From Coccinella septempunctata (lineage: Eukaryota; Arthropoda; Insecta; Coleoptera; Coccinellidae), in the NCBI RefSeq assembly GCF_907165205.1, contig NC_058194.1:8226356-8290355 (forward strand): 64,000 nucleotides of DNA, in the 5' to 3' direction. Shown in pieces: positions 10,918 through 22,429 of the stretch. The position numbers and the translations under genes were made by a program. The notes under the pieces are model-generated. The model was given only the letters and a program-made list of their open reading frames with translations. It was not told where the DNA came from and searched no databases. Position 1 is the stretch's first letter. Each line of letters starts with the position of its first letter.

Positions 10918-11507
10918 ATACAGGGTGTCCCAAAACTAGTGAATCAAACGTCACACCACGATAGAGTAAACCAAATATCATCGAATGACACCAACATTAG
11001 TTCAACTAAAACGTACCGTTTCCAAAATAATCAGAATTTTATTAAAATACCTAAAGTTTCCGATTTTCGAACTATTTTTCTTAATAACAGGGCCAGTTTG
11101 TGAAAAATGATATCGATTTTAAATTATATTGAACTAAGATTATTGTTTCATCTCCCCTAATTGAAATTATTTTGAGTAGTTAATCGATAACCATAACCTA
11201 AGTCTCGACCTAAGTTGATGTTAATTGAAACAATTGTTTTTTCTACATGATTTTTAATACTCAGATTAAACAGGGGTGATAATATGGGAGAAAAACGCTA
11301 TCCTTAATCACAAATTTGCCTTGTAATTGAAAAAATAGTTCGAAAATCGGCAACTTTAGGTTAGGTTTCCTCAGAAACCCACAGATTACAGTAATCTGTG
11401 CAGAAACCGTACATTTTCGCTCAACTAATGTTGGTGTCATTCGATAGTATTTGATCTACTCTATCGTGGTGTGACGTTTGTTTCGATAGTTTTGGGGCAC
11501 CCTATAT
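10918..11507. repeat. Nested inverted repeat (MITE) inside the mariner-like relic
   Basis: The arms are about 110 bases each (10918-11030 and 11395-11507). They share the ACAGGGTGTCCCAAAACTA end and the internal CGTCACACCACGATAGAG. Equivalent sequence is in B (27060-27575), C (42415-42950) and D (57430-57975). Probably a MITE that entered the mariner-like element before unit amplification. Confidence 0.65.
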
Positions 11508-12088
11508 ATAGGTTTCTTCAGTGTTTTTTGAAATTTCTCGAATTTCCGTTCGGCTATAACTCCTGAAATTCTTTATCAAGTCGACTGAAAATTTATATTT
11601 AGCCTTGAGTTGTTAATTTCATTGAAACAGAGCATTTAAATTCGACAAAAATCAGGACCGGGCTCAGTGAGGCTTTACTTAAACTTAAACTCATAAAAAC
11701 ACCGTGTATGTAGTTTTTTAATAATAATTCAAACTTTTTTGTTATCTGCATTATTATTGTCTCAAAATGAATTGATTTTTGGGTTGCCCTACCTGTTGAT
11801 CATGTTCTAGAAAAAATTGTTTTGGTCAGACGCCTCTAAGGAATAGAGGACTTCATGAAAAATAGAAATTCTTAATTGATTTTTTTCAAAGAAATGAAAT
11901 GAATGTGTTCAACCATATTCGGTCTTCAAAATAGTCATTCACGATGATGAAATGTTTCAAAATTGATAATGCACTAATGCACAAATATGGATGGAAGAAC
12001 TACGCTATCTTGAAACTAAATATTAAAACTTGATCTTCAGAATTAATCTATTTTTCTATGGACAACTAGTTGTGTGAATGAAAACAAA

Positions 12089-12133
12089 GAAAGAAATCGC
12101 GGGGTGTCAGATCTGGAGATCTAGCAGTCCAAT
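12089..12133 (-). pseudogene. Mariner transposase relic motif (unit A)
   Basis: Minus-strand translation gives WTARSPDLTPRDFFL, the DDE-domain signature near the third catalytic residue of mariner-type transposases. The Leu usually found after TP is Arg. The surrounding frame is broken, so no functional protein is expected. The same relic is in the other complete units. Confidence 0.7.
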
Positions 12134-14410
12134 GTTGGGGTCCTACCCTTCAAATGAAATGACCTGAAATATTTATAAATACTTTTTCTGGTGCATGAAT
12201 ATCATCAATGTTTCAATAACAAATTGTAATAAGACCAGACCAATCCATAGATGTCCATAGATCCAATAATGAATATAACGGAATAAGAGAAGAATTCGAA
12301 AGTGCATTTATCATACTTATTCGAAGTGCCAATCATTACCTTCACTAAAAGACCAAATGAGGTGAAAATCAATTCGAAAAATTACTTCAGGTCCACGTTG
12401 TCCATAAAAAGCGATTCATTCGGAAGATATCAAGTTATAATTATTATTTTCATGATAGCGTAGTTTTTGATTGCTATTTTTGTTCATTATCAATAATAAA
12501 GCTTATTATCACTGTGAATTATTTATCTGAATAACCAGATATGCTAAAATATCAAAAACGAAAAAATTCAGTTGAACATTTCGAATTCCATTTTTAGATT
12601 TCCACATCTGATTGGCGATCATATTCATACCATTAATTATTGTGAAGTAAAAGTCAATATGCAGCGCTGTTTTTTCTAGAGGCATTTCACCACCAAATAA
12701 TTATTCATTAAAAATTATGCACTGATAAAGCATACCAAAATTTCATTGATTTTGAGATAATCTATGCAGATACCTGAAAAATTCAAAATTATGACGAAAA
12801 AAACTACAGTGTGTTTTGCATGAGTTTAAGTTTGAATATGGCCTCAATGAGTCCGGTCCTGTGTTCGTCCACTTTTAATGTTCTGTTTTATTGAAACTTA
12901 CAAGCTTAAGCGGATAATGAGTTTTTAGCCGAATACAACTGAACTATTTGGAGTTATAGCTGAACGAAAATTCGGGAAATTCGAATAAACTCCTCTGTAT
13001 ATCGGAAACGGAATGCACAAGACACACATATGAGGTGTTTTTGAACTCAGCTTAATGCCCTCTATTCACGGTTTTCGTTTGTCCGTTTACTTGTGAAACA
13101 ACCTGTGTACTGAAAAATCGCAAAAGACACCTCGAGCAATTAAGAAATGCCATTAAATCGAGGAGTTTCTTTTGATCCGCTATGATGGAAAATGTCAATA
13201 TCCAGACATTATTATTATTTATATAATAATATCTCGAAAACCAAAGCACTTTTACCAAACGTAAAATATATTTATCTGAACCGCCATAGAGTCCTCTACC
13301 CGCAGGATCCATATTATCCATTCATTACGCCACACCCTGTATAATTATTATCATTATATCAATGTATTGAAAATAAACAGATATGAATACGAGCCAGTTG
13401 TTTTGTGAGGTGAAGTCCCTCTTGCTTCAAACATCTTTTAATTATTTTGACTACTATTCACGCAAGATGATTTTTGTTGAAGAATTCAACATTCTTGTAA
13501 TTATCCGTTCATTTCTTCAAGAGATACCCATTCCCTACCACCTTTGATTATTCAACTCAATGCTAACACTGCATCGAATGCATTTCATCTTCGGGTTGAT
13601 TTTTTTGAATTCTACAAACTGATGTAACGTCTTCAACCTCCAGCCAAAGAAGATAAACAACAGTAATTCTCCTCAAGGTACTGATCACTTGTATTTTCCA
13701 TATAAATGAATAGATTTGGTATGTCTTCAATCAGTTTGTATAAACGTCAATTATGTTCGTTACATATTTTCGACTCAATATTTTCCGAAGTGATTTGACA
13801 TTGTGATGAAATACGTAATTACTGAGAGACTCACGTAGAACGGACTACGTAGCACTGATTGAAAACTCAAGAATGTTTCGACAAGCGTCTTAACCCAACA
13901 TTTTCGTACCATACAGAGTAAAGGTATCCAATTTCCATGGCCAATCCAGTGCTAAAAAAGTGAATGAAGTATAGAAGCTGAAAGTAAAACGTATATCTTT
14001 ATTGATTCATTCAGGAAAAACATTTATATGGAGTTCCTAATGTCGTGAATATAATGCCCAAAAATTAGACTACTATTTCATACCAGAACAAATTCGGTAA
14101 AATTGTCTTTTGAATAAATCCTATATGTCACGAAAAATTTCATTTTCATGCATCATTCATTTTGGGACCTATATGGTATTAAACTCCCCTATCGGACGAA
14201 GTATCGTAGACATAAGCATATTTATTCAAAACTGTCCAAATTCATATACACCGAGATCACGAACCTTATCAATCAATTATCAGCGTATGAAGTTTATTAA
14301 TATTATCTAGTATCGTTCTCGAACTATTTACAGGTTTCAATATGTGTGAATGAATCGGAAGAGCAGCTGTATTCTATATATGAGTAGAATTCGAGCTGTC
14401 TTACTTTCTG

Positions 14411-14820
<410 letters not shown>

Positions 14821-14829
14821 CCAGCATAC

Positions 14830-14912
14830 TATGTTGCGTCCATACATTGTCTTTGGGCCATACACTATTGCGTCCTGAATAATACTGCGTCCGTATACCG
14901 GACGCAGCATTG
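14830..14912. repeat. Left GGACGC word array
   Basis: GCGTCC/GGACGC at 14836, 14870, 14887 and 14900 within 75 bases, with further variants at about 15063 (AGACGC) and 15075 (GCGTCT). Most are followed outward by AATA or AACATA. The inner copy CGGACGCAGCATTGT also occurs exactly at 23566-23580 near the right end. This suggests the two ends share more than the outermost repeat. Confidence 0.65.
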
Positions 14913-15169
14913 TTTTTCAAAGTTTTCTCTGGTATTTCGAGGGATTCAACGACAGGGGTGGTCGCAAATCGTGAAGGAAGTCGAGAGCTATCTTTGGAAC
15001 AATTATAGATTTCATTCATCTTTTGATAAGAGAGTTATTCCATGTTGAAAAACATATCTCCAGACGCAGTAAAGTGCGTCTCATGAAACCTAAAGTATAT
15101 TTTTAGTTCACGCAAATTCCGCTTCGAGGGCGCTTCAAATGATGAAAACTGATATACAGTCAATATACT

Positions 15170-18100
15170 GTAAGGGGGAAGGATGCGTTTTATAGCCTCT
15201 CCTCTCAAATGCCAACCTCACCTACTCGCGGTGCACCCTGTTCTTACGAACGAGGCTCTGGCGACCGAACATGAGCGGTATAACTCTGTTTCCCACAATT
15301 ACGTAGCCTAAACATCGGCTTGAGCAGGAAATGGCTCTCTGCGTTGCTCAAGTTACGTCTCAGACCTTGTCGTCTCAGGTTACCTGTGCCACAAGATAAT
15401 CTAGTCGTAGCCGCAACCAAAGTTGCACTGACAGCGTTACCAGTGCAGCTTTTGAACACCTTCTAACGCAGCTCCTACAAAAAGATGGATCAGTCGAACA
15501 GGACAAAATTCGTATCCGGAGGTAAAATACCCTTCCATTCGGATCTCCGGGGGAGGGTGCCTGAGCGAGTGAATCATCGAACAAACACCAATGAAAAGCA
15601 CATAGCTTTTGCAGCATGGAACGTCAGAACCTTGCTAGACAACCGTAAGGCCGACCGACCAGAGAGGCGTACTGCCCTAATCGATAAGGAACTGCAACGA
15701 ACATCCATTGCAATAGTTGCTTTAAGCGAAACACGCTTTTCGGACGAAGGTAGCTTGGTAGAACAAGCGTATACATTTTTCTGGAAAGGCTTGCCGGAAG
15801 GCGAAATCAGACAACATGGCGTAGGCTTTGCCATTAGAAACGACCTGGCCGCCAAACTTACCGAAAATCCAGTTGGTATCTCAGAACGTTTAATGACCCT
15901 ACGTTTTCCTGCAGCGAATAACACGTTTGTGAACATCATTGCAGTATACGCACCCACTTTGAACTCCTCTGACAACTTAAAGGACACTTTTTACGAAACA
16001 CTCGTTGCTACATTAAGTAAAATCCCAAAACGGGAACGAATAATTCTCCTTGGAGACTTCAACGCTAGAGTGGGCAGAGGTCAAGACTCAGAACTATGGC
16101 CGGGAATAATAGGGAAACACGGCACAGACAGCATCAATTCGAATGGAGAACGTCTGCTGGCTCTTTGTGCAGAACACAATCTGTGTATAACGAACACCTA
16201 TTTTATTACGAGACCCAATTCAAGGGGGACCTGGCGCCACCCGCGCTCAGGGCATTGGCATACCCTCGACTATGTGATCGTGAGAAGGAAAGATCTGAAA
16301 GAGGTGTTGGTCACTAAACCCAGAGCAGATCTGGAGTGCTGGACTGATCATAGGCTGGTAATCTCGAAAATGAAAATCTCAATGCGCCCAAAATATCAAC
16401 GCAAGCCGAAGTATCTAAGAGAGCGCCTTCAAATATCCAAACTACAAAACCCTTCTACAAAGGACAGATTCACAGCTGCCGTCAAAAGTAGCCTAACACC
16501 ACCGGATTATAACGACGACATTGAGACTCATTGGCTCCGTTTCAAGTCATCCCTTACAGATACAGCGAAGGAAATACTGGGCACGGAACGCTCCCGAAAA
16601 TCCCCAGACTGGTTTGCCGACAGCGAAACTCATATCGCACCCCTTTTGGATGCAAAACACAAAGCGATGAAAACCGCAATTAACAAGCCTGGCGATGTTG
16701 CAGCCCAAATAGGTTTCATAAACATAAAACGCGAGGTCCGTCAAGAAATAAGAAAAATCAAGGACAGCTGGTGGAAAGAAAAAGCTAGAGAAACACAAGC
16801 TTACGCCGATAACCATGACTACAGGCGTTTTTTCGAAGCTATTAAAACTGTTTACGGTCCAAGCAGAAAAGCTAGCTTTCCTATAAGAGATGCTCATGGA
16901 GCTATTCTAACTGATGATAGAAAAATTCTCGAAAGATGGAAGGAGCATTACTCACAGGTCTTGAATCAAAATAACGACTCGGATTTATTCATTTTAGACC
17001 TGCTTCCCGCGTATAGTCCGATGACATCGCTTGATGACGAAATTTCAATGTCGGAAATCATAAGCGCAATTAAAAATATGAAAAATGATAAGTCACCTGG
17101 TCTAGACGGCATTCCGGCGGAGATATTCAAAGCCTTGGATGAGGACATTGTCAATAGTCTCCTAATACTATTCCGCAAGATCTGGGAACAGGGAGATGTG
17201 CCACAAGACTTCAGAGACGCTTTAGTTATCAACCTCTATAAGAACAAAGGCGATACGTCGAATTGCAACAATTACAGGGGCATATCGTTGCTTAATGTGG
17301 CCGGTAAAATTCTCTCGAAGATTATGGCTAATCGTCTGATTCCACTCTTAGAGAGGCTTTTACCTGAATCCCAGTGCGGCTTTCGACCAAATCGAGGTAC
17401 GGTGGACCTAATTTTTACACTTCGACAGCTACAAGAAAAGGCCCGTGAACAACAATCAAGGATTTATACAGCCTTCATCGATTTAAGCAAGGCATTCGAC
17501 TCGGTGAATCGGAGAGCGCTCTGGAAAATCATGGCACGTCTAGGAGTACCCGAAAAATTCCTAGCAGTGTGTAAAAGCCTTCATACCAACAACACCGCTA
17601 GAATACAGCATAATGACTCTACAACCGACCATTTCTCAACCAACTCTGGAATAAAACAAGGCTGCGTATTAGCGCCTTTACTGTTCAGTATTTTCGCCAT
17701 GGCTGTATCGATAATTGCTGACATGAGCATGGCCGTAAGAGGTGTTGGGATAAGATTCAGATTTGATGGAGGCCTGTTTAACCTGAAGCGCCTCAGAGCA
17801 AAAACCCGTACCAAGTTTATCACGGAACTTCAATATGCAGACGACTGTTCACTCATCGCTAGCAGCTCAGAGGATCTACAGATAATGATGGACACCTATA
17901 AACATATATACGAAGCTTTAGGCCTTAGACTCAATATTGACAAGACCAAAATCCTGGTAAGTCCGCCAGAAAGCCTTCAAACAGATATCAGCCTGGACAA
18001 TGAAACTCTAGAACAGGTTGAGCAGTTCAAATACTTGGGAAGCTTCATAAATACTAGGGCTAACCTTGACACGGAAATACACAACCGTATCAATTCGGCA

Positions 18101-18749
18101 TCACGGGCATTCTGGAAGCTGAAGGACAGAGTGTTCCAAAATCACGACCTCAATCTGAAGACCAAGACAGCTGTTTACAGAGCAGTGGTCCTCCCAACGC
18201 TTCTTTACGGAAGCGAAAGCTGGACTCCCTACAGGCGACATATTAAACAGCTTGAACAGACGCAGCAACGTCATCTAAGACAGATAATGCACATCAGATG
18301 GTTCCACAAAGTTTCGAATGCAGAAGTCTTGCAGCGCGCGAGTTGTACAACAATTGAGACTCAAGTAACGAGGGCCCGACTCAGATGGAGCGGCCACATT
18401 CTGAGGATGCAAGACACAAGACTCCCCAAAATAGCTCTATACGGCGAACTCACTGAGGGAGCCCGGAAACCAGGAGGCCAGTATAAGCGGTTTAAGGATA
18501 CACTACATCAATCCCTAAAATCAGTTAATGCTAATCATAACTGGGAACAACTAGCGTTAGACAGGTCACAGTGGAGGTCTTTGGTCCACAGTTATAGTGG
18601 AGAATCGAGAAGGATACAGCGGCGGCCAGATCTGGTTGGAGACTATCCATGCCCTGAGTGTGGAAGGATCTGCAGGTCACGGTTGGGTCTCTTTAGTCAC
18701 AGGAGGGCACACAGTCGCAACTAGCACTAAGAAGTTACAAGTCTGTTCG

Positions 18750-18783
<34 letters not shown>

Positions 18784-18836
18784 CTTCTTTTTGTAGATTC
18801 ATTCCCGGTAACGGGATACAGCAATGAATGAATGAA
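15170..18836 (+). mobile_element. Single-ORF non-LTR retrotransposon (RTE/L2-like, clade uncertain)
   Basis: A 5' leader of roughly 300 bases precedes one 1079-codon ORF. The short 3' region includes a T-run of about 30 (18751-18783) and ends in GAATGAATGAATG, a tetranucleotide tail like those ending some RTE and L2-type elements. The exact 5' boundary and target duplication were not found, so 15170 is approximate. Sequence after the tail (GCGTCCGAAATC) returns to GGACGC-family words, so the right limit near 18836 is well placed. Confidence 0.72.
15485..18724 (+). CDS. Non-LTR retrotransposon polyprotein: AP endonuclease, reverse transcriptase, C2H2 finger
   Basis: An intact 1079-residue ORF beginning at an ATG. 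The N-terminal AP-like endonuclease (about residues 40-295) shows AAWNVRTLLDN near 43, SETRFSD, LLGDFNARVG near 189, TLDYVIVRR and WTDHRLVIS near 286. The reverse transcriptase (about 500-850) shows NNYRGISLLNVAGKILSKI, QCGFRPNRGTVD, AFIDLSKAFDSVNR near 661, GIKQGCVLAPLLF, catalytic LQYADDC near 783 and YLGSFIN. The C-terminus is a single finger, CPECGRIC followed by HRRAH (1056-1076). The protein would nick DNA and copy its RNA at the nick; the finger may bind nucleic acid. The frame looks functional, so the element may be young. Clade assignment needs a tree. Confidence 0.92.
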   Translation: MDQSNRTKFVSGGKIPFHSDLRGRVPERVNHRTNTNEKHIAFAAWNVRTLLDNRKADRPERRTALIDKELQRTSIAIVALSETRFSDEGSLVEQAYTFFWKGLPEGEIRQHGVGFAIRNDLAAKLTENPVGISERLMTLRFPAANNTFVNIIAVYAPTLNSSDNLKDTFYETLVATLSKIPKRERIILLGDFNARVGRGQDSELWPGIIGKHGTDSINSNGERLLALCAEHNLCITNTYFITRPNSRGTWRHPRSGHWHTLDYVIVRRKDLKEVLVTKPRADLECWTDHRLVISKMKISMRPKYQRKPKYLRERLQISKLQNPSTKDRFTAAVKSSLTPPDYNDDIETHWLRFKSSLTDTAKEILGTERSRKSPDWFADSETHIAPLLDAKHKAMKTAINKPGDVAAQIGFINIKREVRQEIRKIKDSWWKEKARETQAYADNHDYRRFFEAIKTVYGPSRKASFPIRDAHGAILTDDRKILERWKEHYSQVLNQNNDSDLFILDLLPAYSPMTSLDDEISMSEIISAIKNMKNDKSPGLDGIPAEIFKALDEDIVNSLLILFRKIWEQGDVPQDFRDALVINLYKNKGDTSNCNNYRGISLLNVAGKILSKIMANRLIPLLERLLPESQCGFRPNRGTVDLIFTLRQLQEKAREQQSRIYTAFIDLSKAFDSVNRRALWKIMARLGVPEKFLAVCKSLHTNNTARIQHNDSTTDHFSTNSGIKQGCVLAPLLFSIFAMAVSIIADMSMAVRGVGIRFRFDGGLFNLKRLRAKTRTKFITELQYADDCSLIASSSEDLQIMMDTYKHIYEALGLRLNIDKTKILVSPPESLQTDISLDNETLEQVEQFKYLGSFINTRANLDTEIHNRINSASRAFWKLKDRVFQNHDLNLKTKTAVYRAVVLPTLLYGSESWTPYRRHIKQLEQTQQRHLRQIMHIRWFHKVSNAEVLQRASCTTIETQVTRARLRWSGHILRMQDTRLPKIALYGELTEGARKPGGQYKRFKDTLHQSLKSVNANHNWEQLALDRSQWRSLVHSYSGESRRIQRRPDLVGDYPCPECGRICRSRLGLFSHRRAHSRN

Positions 18837-19030
18837 TGTTGCGTCCGAAATCTGGCAACTGTGTATACAAGTAAACCAAGTTGTATTTGCACAACTGATA
18901 TGAATTAGCTTCCTAGGCTCCAAGGTCATCCCGAAAGTCTGTTAGGTGAAGAATTGGATTCTGTCTCTAGAGCAATAGCAGGTCCGATTGAAGTGCCCTT
19001 ATGGTGTTCTTTTAACTGATATTGGCAATT

Positions 19031-20230
19031 TACGAAGGCGTAGAAGGGCCACATAATATTTTAAAAATATTTTTCCTTAAATTCCGACTTTGAAGTCGGA
19101 ATTTAGTTAAATTCCGTGTCCAAAGTCGGAATTTTGTTAAATTCCGAGTTCAAAGTCGGAATTTAACTAAATTCCGAGTTCAAAGTCGGAATTTTGTTAA
19201 ATTCCGAGTTCAAAGTCGGAATTTAGTAAATTCAAACTCGGAATTTTATTCACTTCCGAACTTCTACAGGGTGTTCTACGACGACGTAGATTTGTTCCTG
19301 AATTAGATACAGTTTGCGTTTCTACAAATAGTCAAATTCATATAACAAGGTGTTCCCACATTTATGATGAATGAATAATTTATGTACACAGGGTGTACAT
19401 TATTATTTGAGTTTTCTTCTATGAGAGGTCATAACAATGATATGACAACCTTTTACAGACATGACATGACATGGATATTTTTTTAGACATAACTGGTTTT
19501 TAGGTATATTCCGGATATTTTATGAATAAATTTCCTTCTCATATGTACTCGTGAGGCTCAATGGACAAGAAATCAGTACACCCCGAGGTACACCCGGTGT
19601 GCTTTGATGTTTTTTACTTGAAGAGGTCATTACAACGGTGAGAAAACCTCATATAGGCAGCTCTATGACGAATTGGTTCATTTCCAAATATGTTGAGATA
19701 TTCACGAGAGTATTCAGATCTCACAAAATAAACACGCGTTGTTCTTTAATAAATATTGAACTTGATGTATTTTATTGGAAAAAATTGTCATTAGGTCCAT
19801 GTTTTTGAATAATTATGAAATTATGGTCGTAGACAGGTAGAGGTAAGGTTGGGCACAACCTCCCCCCACCCCAGTACTGAAATAGTAACCATAAAATAAC
19901 ATCGAGCTCCCAGGCCCCCCCTCAGTACATACATATGGAGAAATAATCTATGTCGTCGTAGAACAACACCCTGTGCATCTAGCCTGTGTCAGTTTCGAAG
20001 TAAATAAAATTCCGACTTCAAAGTCGGAATTTTACTAAATTCCGACTTTGAAGTCAGAATTTTGTTAAATTTCGACTTTGAACTCGGAATTTAGTTAAAT
20101 TCCGACTTTGAACTCAGAAATTAGTTAAATTCCGACTTTGAACTCGGAATTTAACTAAATTCCGACTTCAAAGTCGGAATTTAAGGAAAAATATTTTTAA
20201 AATATTATGTGGCCCTTCTACGCCTTCGTA
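19031..20230. mobile_element. Foldback element with hairpin-array inverted repeats and 6 bp target duplication
   Basis: The ends TACGAAGGCGTAGAAGGG and their complement are perfect inverted repeats. They extend inward over about 60 bases and then into arrays of near-palindromes of the form AATTCCGACTT...AAGTCGGAATT, about 29 bases apart: around six at 19078-19250 and six at 19995-20185. A further inner inverted pair (GTGTTCTACGACGACGTAGA at about 19271 and its complement at about 19950) follows. GCAATT lies directly outside both ends. The ~700-base middle has no ORF of note. Confidence 0.82.
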
Positions 20231-20401
20231 GCAATTTTATATATTTTCGAATGAAAAAAAATTATAACTCACGTGAATTTTATTCCACTTCAATTAGAAA
20301 TCAAACGATAACACTTTCCAGAAAATTATCGGATTTATAAATTGACATGAAAGGTATCGCTTTATCCGCTTATGCTTATGTCATCTCATTTCACTTGTGA
20401 A

Positions 20402-20830
20402 TTAAAAATTTTTTATTCCACTGTATGAATAAACGTCAACTTCCCTTGTTGCTAGCAACAAGTGTATTTGCCTCTCCATTTCCTTTAGTTCCCGAGGGAC
20501 CAGGAACCTAGCTATAGAGTCACTACGGTCATACAGAGCAGTTTTTGTTGATCGGTCGTCCTGTAGGCCATCTGGCCTTTGTGAATTGGTGTATTCTCCA
20601 GATTCTTTGTTGTTATCTACTACTTTCTTCATTGTCTTCAATAGAAACGATGTTGAATTAATTGTTCTTGAAGATTGTGGGTCCCCATTTTGGTGTGAAG
20701 GGAACTTTTGTCCTTCTCCATTTTCTGTGTATATGACTCATTCTAAGCAGCTTCTGATTATCTTCAGAAGATGAAGACGAATCTCTTCTAGGATTTTTCT
20801 TTACACTTCTGGTGATCTATATAGATTGAA
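20402..20830 (-). pseudogene. Decayed minus-strand coding relic, unrecognised
   Basis: A 79-codon frame (20641-20402) continues upstream as plausible protein only if frames are changed. A Ser-rich stretch (RRDSSSSSEDNQK) and a basic stretch (HIHRKWRRTKV) lie at about 20660-20790 in another frame. Composition is polar and protein-like, unlike the surrounding AT-rich DNA. I recognise no family. It may be a remnant of an element gene or simply chance. Confidence 0.25.
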
Positions 20831-21102
20831 GGTGTTCATTGCCCACTCCAAACATTGTCTTTTAAATATCCCAATCTTCCTTCTTCTTGGTATGCTGTAT
20901 CGATTCTAGTTATGGGTTTACTACCTGTGAAGGTTGTTTTGGGAAAACTGAAAGATCGTTCCTGTTCTCCTTCGGTGAATTATCTGTCTGGCTTATTGAG
21001 CGATATTGTGGGGTTGATTACTCCTTTTGCTATGACCTTTTGTATTCTGAGTGCTGAGTGAGTTTTGTACTGGCGTATAATTTAATATGATATGTACATA
21101 AG

Positions 21103-21518
21103 TCAGCACCCACTCTCAAGGTCAGGTAGTGGAACACCTAGCGGCGACGCGCTTTGATGTAGGTATATGAAATTACAACACACTCTACAAGTATTTTGTA
21201 ATGATTGAAAATTGTCACTAGTTAATAGAACAGAAAACTTGAAAAAGTGGTCAGATCTCATTTTTGTGAAACGCGGTGTGTCAGTACACCACATAAGTTG
21301 CTGCCTTGACGATGTTGTTTCAGAAGAATTGTATTGGCTGAAACTGCATTTACCGCTCAAATATCATATATTATTTGTGAATAAAATATTCAGAGCACAT
21401 ATCAATAGAAGAGAGGCAGTCAGCAGTCACCCCAAAGTACGGATATTGTAATTTTATATAAATCAAAGAGCGTCGCCGTCAGATGTTCCACTACCTGACC
21501 TTTTAGCGTGGGTGCTGA
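21103..21518. mobile_element. MITE with about 55 bp terminal inverted repeats
   Basis: TCAGCACCCAC at 21103-21113 matches the complement of GTGGGTGCTGA ending at 21518. Similarity continues inward through GGTCAGGTAGTGGAACA and GGCGACGC to TTTGAT at 21158 and 21462. Total length is about 416 bases. The short ORFs on each strand (79-85 codons) have no domain. Target duplication is unclear in the TA-rich flanks. Confidence 0.8.
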
Positions 21519-22429
21519 TTCATATACACCATCAAAACTAACTCATATTTAATTATGATTCATTACAAATCTTTTGCCGATTTTCGTCGCCAGCTCTCGG
21601 AATATATGTCATTGTGATGTGTATGGCAATCGTATATTGGGTTCCAAGCAATGCATCCAAACTCCAGTTTGCTCGTCACAAATGTATTGAACAGCAAAAT
21701 CATGGTTTCCGGATCAGAAAATATCTGCTATTACACACGATGAATTCATACATTCTTGGCCTCGTACCAAGTAAATGATTAACATGAGGAACAAATGTAA
21801 AACTTTGATTCTTCAATCAGAATTACCATTCAAACTTTGTGCCCTGGGTATGAAGCCCCCTGTTCGAACATTGATCCTTTGTATTTTTCACTTTTCTGTT
21901 CTTCGTTCACTACCACATCATTTTTGACAGCGAAGGGAATACGACACAAGAAATTCTTTGAGCTCTTTTTCTGGCAGAACTTTATCGAGCCCTTGCGTGT
22001 ATATACTCGCTTCTTCAACAACTTGGCTTATGCCAAGTTGTTGAAAAACCCTAATTGCAATATATGCGAGCTTTATCATTCTCAAAAACTGCTTTGGTCT
22101 TTGGAGGTACAAATGAGAGCTTTGGTTATTTGTCTATGCCATAAACTTCTCTCAGATGGAAGTAAGGAATTCGCATTGTGTCTCTTTATATACCCTGATA
22201 AAGTATGAATTCTGCAAGCGGACAAGATGTGCATAAGAGTTTTCGTCGATCACGGCTAGCCCTGCAAGATGTTGAGGTGACCACTTGCATTATTCTTCTT
22301 ATACTACCTAGTATTCTAGTATCTAGTATCACTCCATCTTGATGAACAAATCCTCCCGTTTCCGACATCAGCTCAGCCGACCCCAGGAAAGCAGAAGATG
22401 ATTTTTACAGCAAGTCATGGTCTTTCAAT

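Larger units (their letters stand above)
10839..13110. mobile_element. Decayed mariner-like transposon in unit A
   Basis: The ends form an inverted repeat of about 75 bases beginning TACAGGGTGTTTCAC and containing AAAACCGTGAATAGAGG, as in many insect mariner-type elements with ACAGGGTG termini. On the minus strand, 12089-12133 encodes WTARSPDLTPRDFFL. This is the hallmark W-ARSPDLTP-DFFLW segment around the third catalytic Asp of mariner-type transposases. Stops and frameshifts surround it. A second inverted repeat (10918-11507) is nested inside. Confidence 0.72.

Noticed and set aside
20586..21061. Two plus-strand ORFs of 62 and 68 codons
   Set aside because: No domain, no copy elsewhere in the window, and the opposite strand looks more protein-like.
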